Positions 63,410 through 64,000 of a stretch of DNA of 64,000 nucleotides are shown here, in pieces. Within the stretch, counting starts at the first letter, position 1; every line of letters begins with the position of its first letter. The stretch covers positions 1-64,000 of the forward strand of contig NZ_CANMYE010000005.1 in NCBI RefSeq assembly GCF_947502065.1. The letters run 5' to 3'. The DNA is from an uncultured Pseudoteredinibacter sp. (lineage in GTDB: Bacteria > Pseudomonadota > Gammaproteobacteria > Pseudomonadales > Cellvibrionaceae). The position numbers and the translations under genes are program-made. The notes beneath the pieces are model-generated. The model was not told the DNA's origin, searched no databases, and was given only the letters and a program-made list of their open reading frames with translations.

Positions 63410-63431
63410 GCCTCATAATATTCAATAGCAA

Positions 63432-63463
63432 CTTAAGAGCTAAACCTTCTCTTAGCTCTTAAG
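63432..63463. terminator. Stem-loop after the amidohydrolase gene
   Basis: Twelve-base perfect arms CTTAAGAGCTAA / TTAGCTCTTAAG with an 8-base loop lie between convergent genes; there is no T-run directly after, so the strength is uncertain. Confidence 0.55.
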
Positions 63464-63543
63464 AGCTCCTTCACTAATATAGTAGGTTAATGAGTCAATT
63501 CTGATCGCCGATGAACAAAGACCAACTTGTATTGCAAACACCT

Positions 63544-63843
63544 TTATAATTCTTCACTCCGTTTGAACCCCAGCAGTTCAAGCTGGCTCTGTTTTACCGG
63601 CTTTTCAATTTTATCTATTACTTCAAATAACTGCTGACTTTGGTTTAAAGGGACACTGTAAATCCAGATAAGGTCGTCTCCGCCCTGGATTACAATTCTG
63701 GCATAGTCGCTATCGCCGGCGAGTTCCGCCCTGAAGGTGTCGACATATACCCATACACTGGTCTTTAGAAAGTAGCTCTCCCAACTGGGATCAGCATCCC
63801 ACATTTCATCGATATGGACAAAGTCTCTTGGCGTTTTACGCAT
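63544..63843 (-). CDS. Hypothetical protein
   Basis: 99 residues, soluble, acidic. 'DFVHIDEMWDADPSWESYFLKTSVWVYVDTF' and 'RIVIQGGDDLIWIYSVPLNQSQQLFEVIDKI' suggest an alpha/beta fold. I recognise no family. It converges on the amidohydrolase gene and its codon use resembles its neighbours. Confidence 0.6.
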   Translation of the reverse strand: MRKTPRDFVHIDEMWDADPSWESYFLKTSVWVYVDTFRAELAGDSDYARIVIQGGDDLIWIYSVPLNQSQQLFEVIDKIEKPVKQSQLELLGFKRSEEL

Positions 63844-64000
63844 AGTCAGTGCTCATCGGCTTGTTTTACCACGTATGGGTGGTCTATTTGACTATGCTAT
63901 CTTATGATTTGCTTTGCTTATAGGTACAGATCTCGATAAAAAGAAGGGTACAGTCCAGTAGCGGCGGATGCTGTTGCTTTAATATGAGAATGGAAATGCT
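63844..64000. other. Right edge, no gene seen
   Basis: About 157 bases with no supportable open frame; presumably the promoter side of the small hypothetical gene and of whatever lies beyond the window. Confidence 0.4.

Overview
The window looks like a chromosomal segment of a marine, heterotrophic gammaproteobacterium, possibly of the Cellvibrionales/Spongiibacteraceae kind. This is inferred from gene content: two TonB-dependent receptors, PQQ dehydrogenases, phytanoyl-CoA dioxygenase, many AraC regulators, giant cadherin-type surface proteins and moderate GC. No rRNA, tRNA, CRISPR array, prophage or transposase gene was seen, so the taxonomic guess is soft.

Region 1 (1-20413) is dominated by giant extracellular proteins. 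A YDG-repeat adhesin tail enters from the left edge. It converges on a tight five-gene minus-strand operon, read 20413 to 2362: GAF-HlyD adaptor, PqqD-M50 protease-HlyD fusion, HlyD adaptor with a SPOR-like tail, a ~3200-residue DUF4347/delta-60/cadherin-like protein with a C-terminal membrane anchor, and a PAS-GGDEF-EAL cyclic-di-GMP enzyme. The genes abut or overlap. The giant protein has no Sec signal, and the operon encodes three adaptor-type proteins but no ABC ATPase and no TolC. This is the best candidate here for an undescribed export, anchoring or processing system.

Region 2 (21006-30462) is a plus-strand catabolic block: TonB receptor, Tat-exported small subunit plus GMC oxidoreductase, hotdog thioesterase, GST-like protein, AraC regulator, DMT exporter, then a small membrane protein with a phytanoyl-CoA dioxygenase behind a perfect palindromic operator.

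Region 3 (30482-36251) holds small single genes: two P-loop kinases, a Qnr-like pentapeptide-repeat protein, a lipoprotein, YaiI, a VOC protein, an NTF2-like protein and an M20 peptidase. One kinase gene is preceded by what reads as a complete transcription attenuator (Ile-rich leader peptide, mutually exclusive stems, terminator), and its ribosome binding site lies inside a hairpin.

Region 4 (36278-45428) is a periplasmic quinoprotein/cytochrome block: two PQQ beta-propeller dehydrogenases, a Vgb-propeller cytochrome, a secreted VOC protein, two membrane proteins and a divergent AraC regulator. A 30-bp-arm inverted repeat splits it.

Region 5 (45666-53618) carries a second large Ca-binding cadherin-type secreted protein, cysH, an FHA-domain regulator, a YbjQ-family protein, and a divergent DJ-1 enzyme/GlxA regulator pair. 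A 125-bp tandem duplication covers the 3' end of the DJ-1 gene.

Region 6 (53668-63843) is another catabolic block built from divergent regulator-target pairs: TonB receptor/AraC, NIPSNAP+ABM/ArsR, and old yellow enzyme+MEST-like hydrolase/TetR, followed by a D-aminoacylase-type amidohydrolase. Most functions are family-level assignments from motifs read by eye; no database search was possible.
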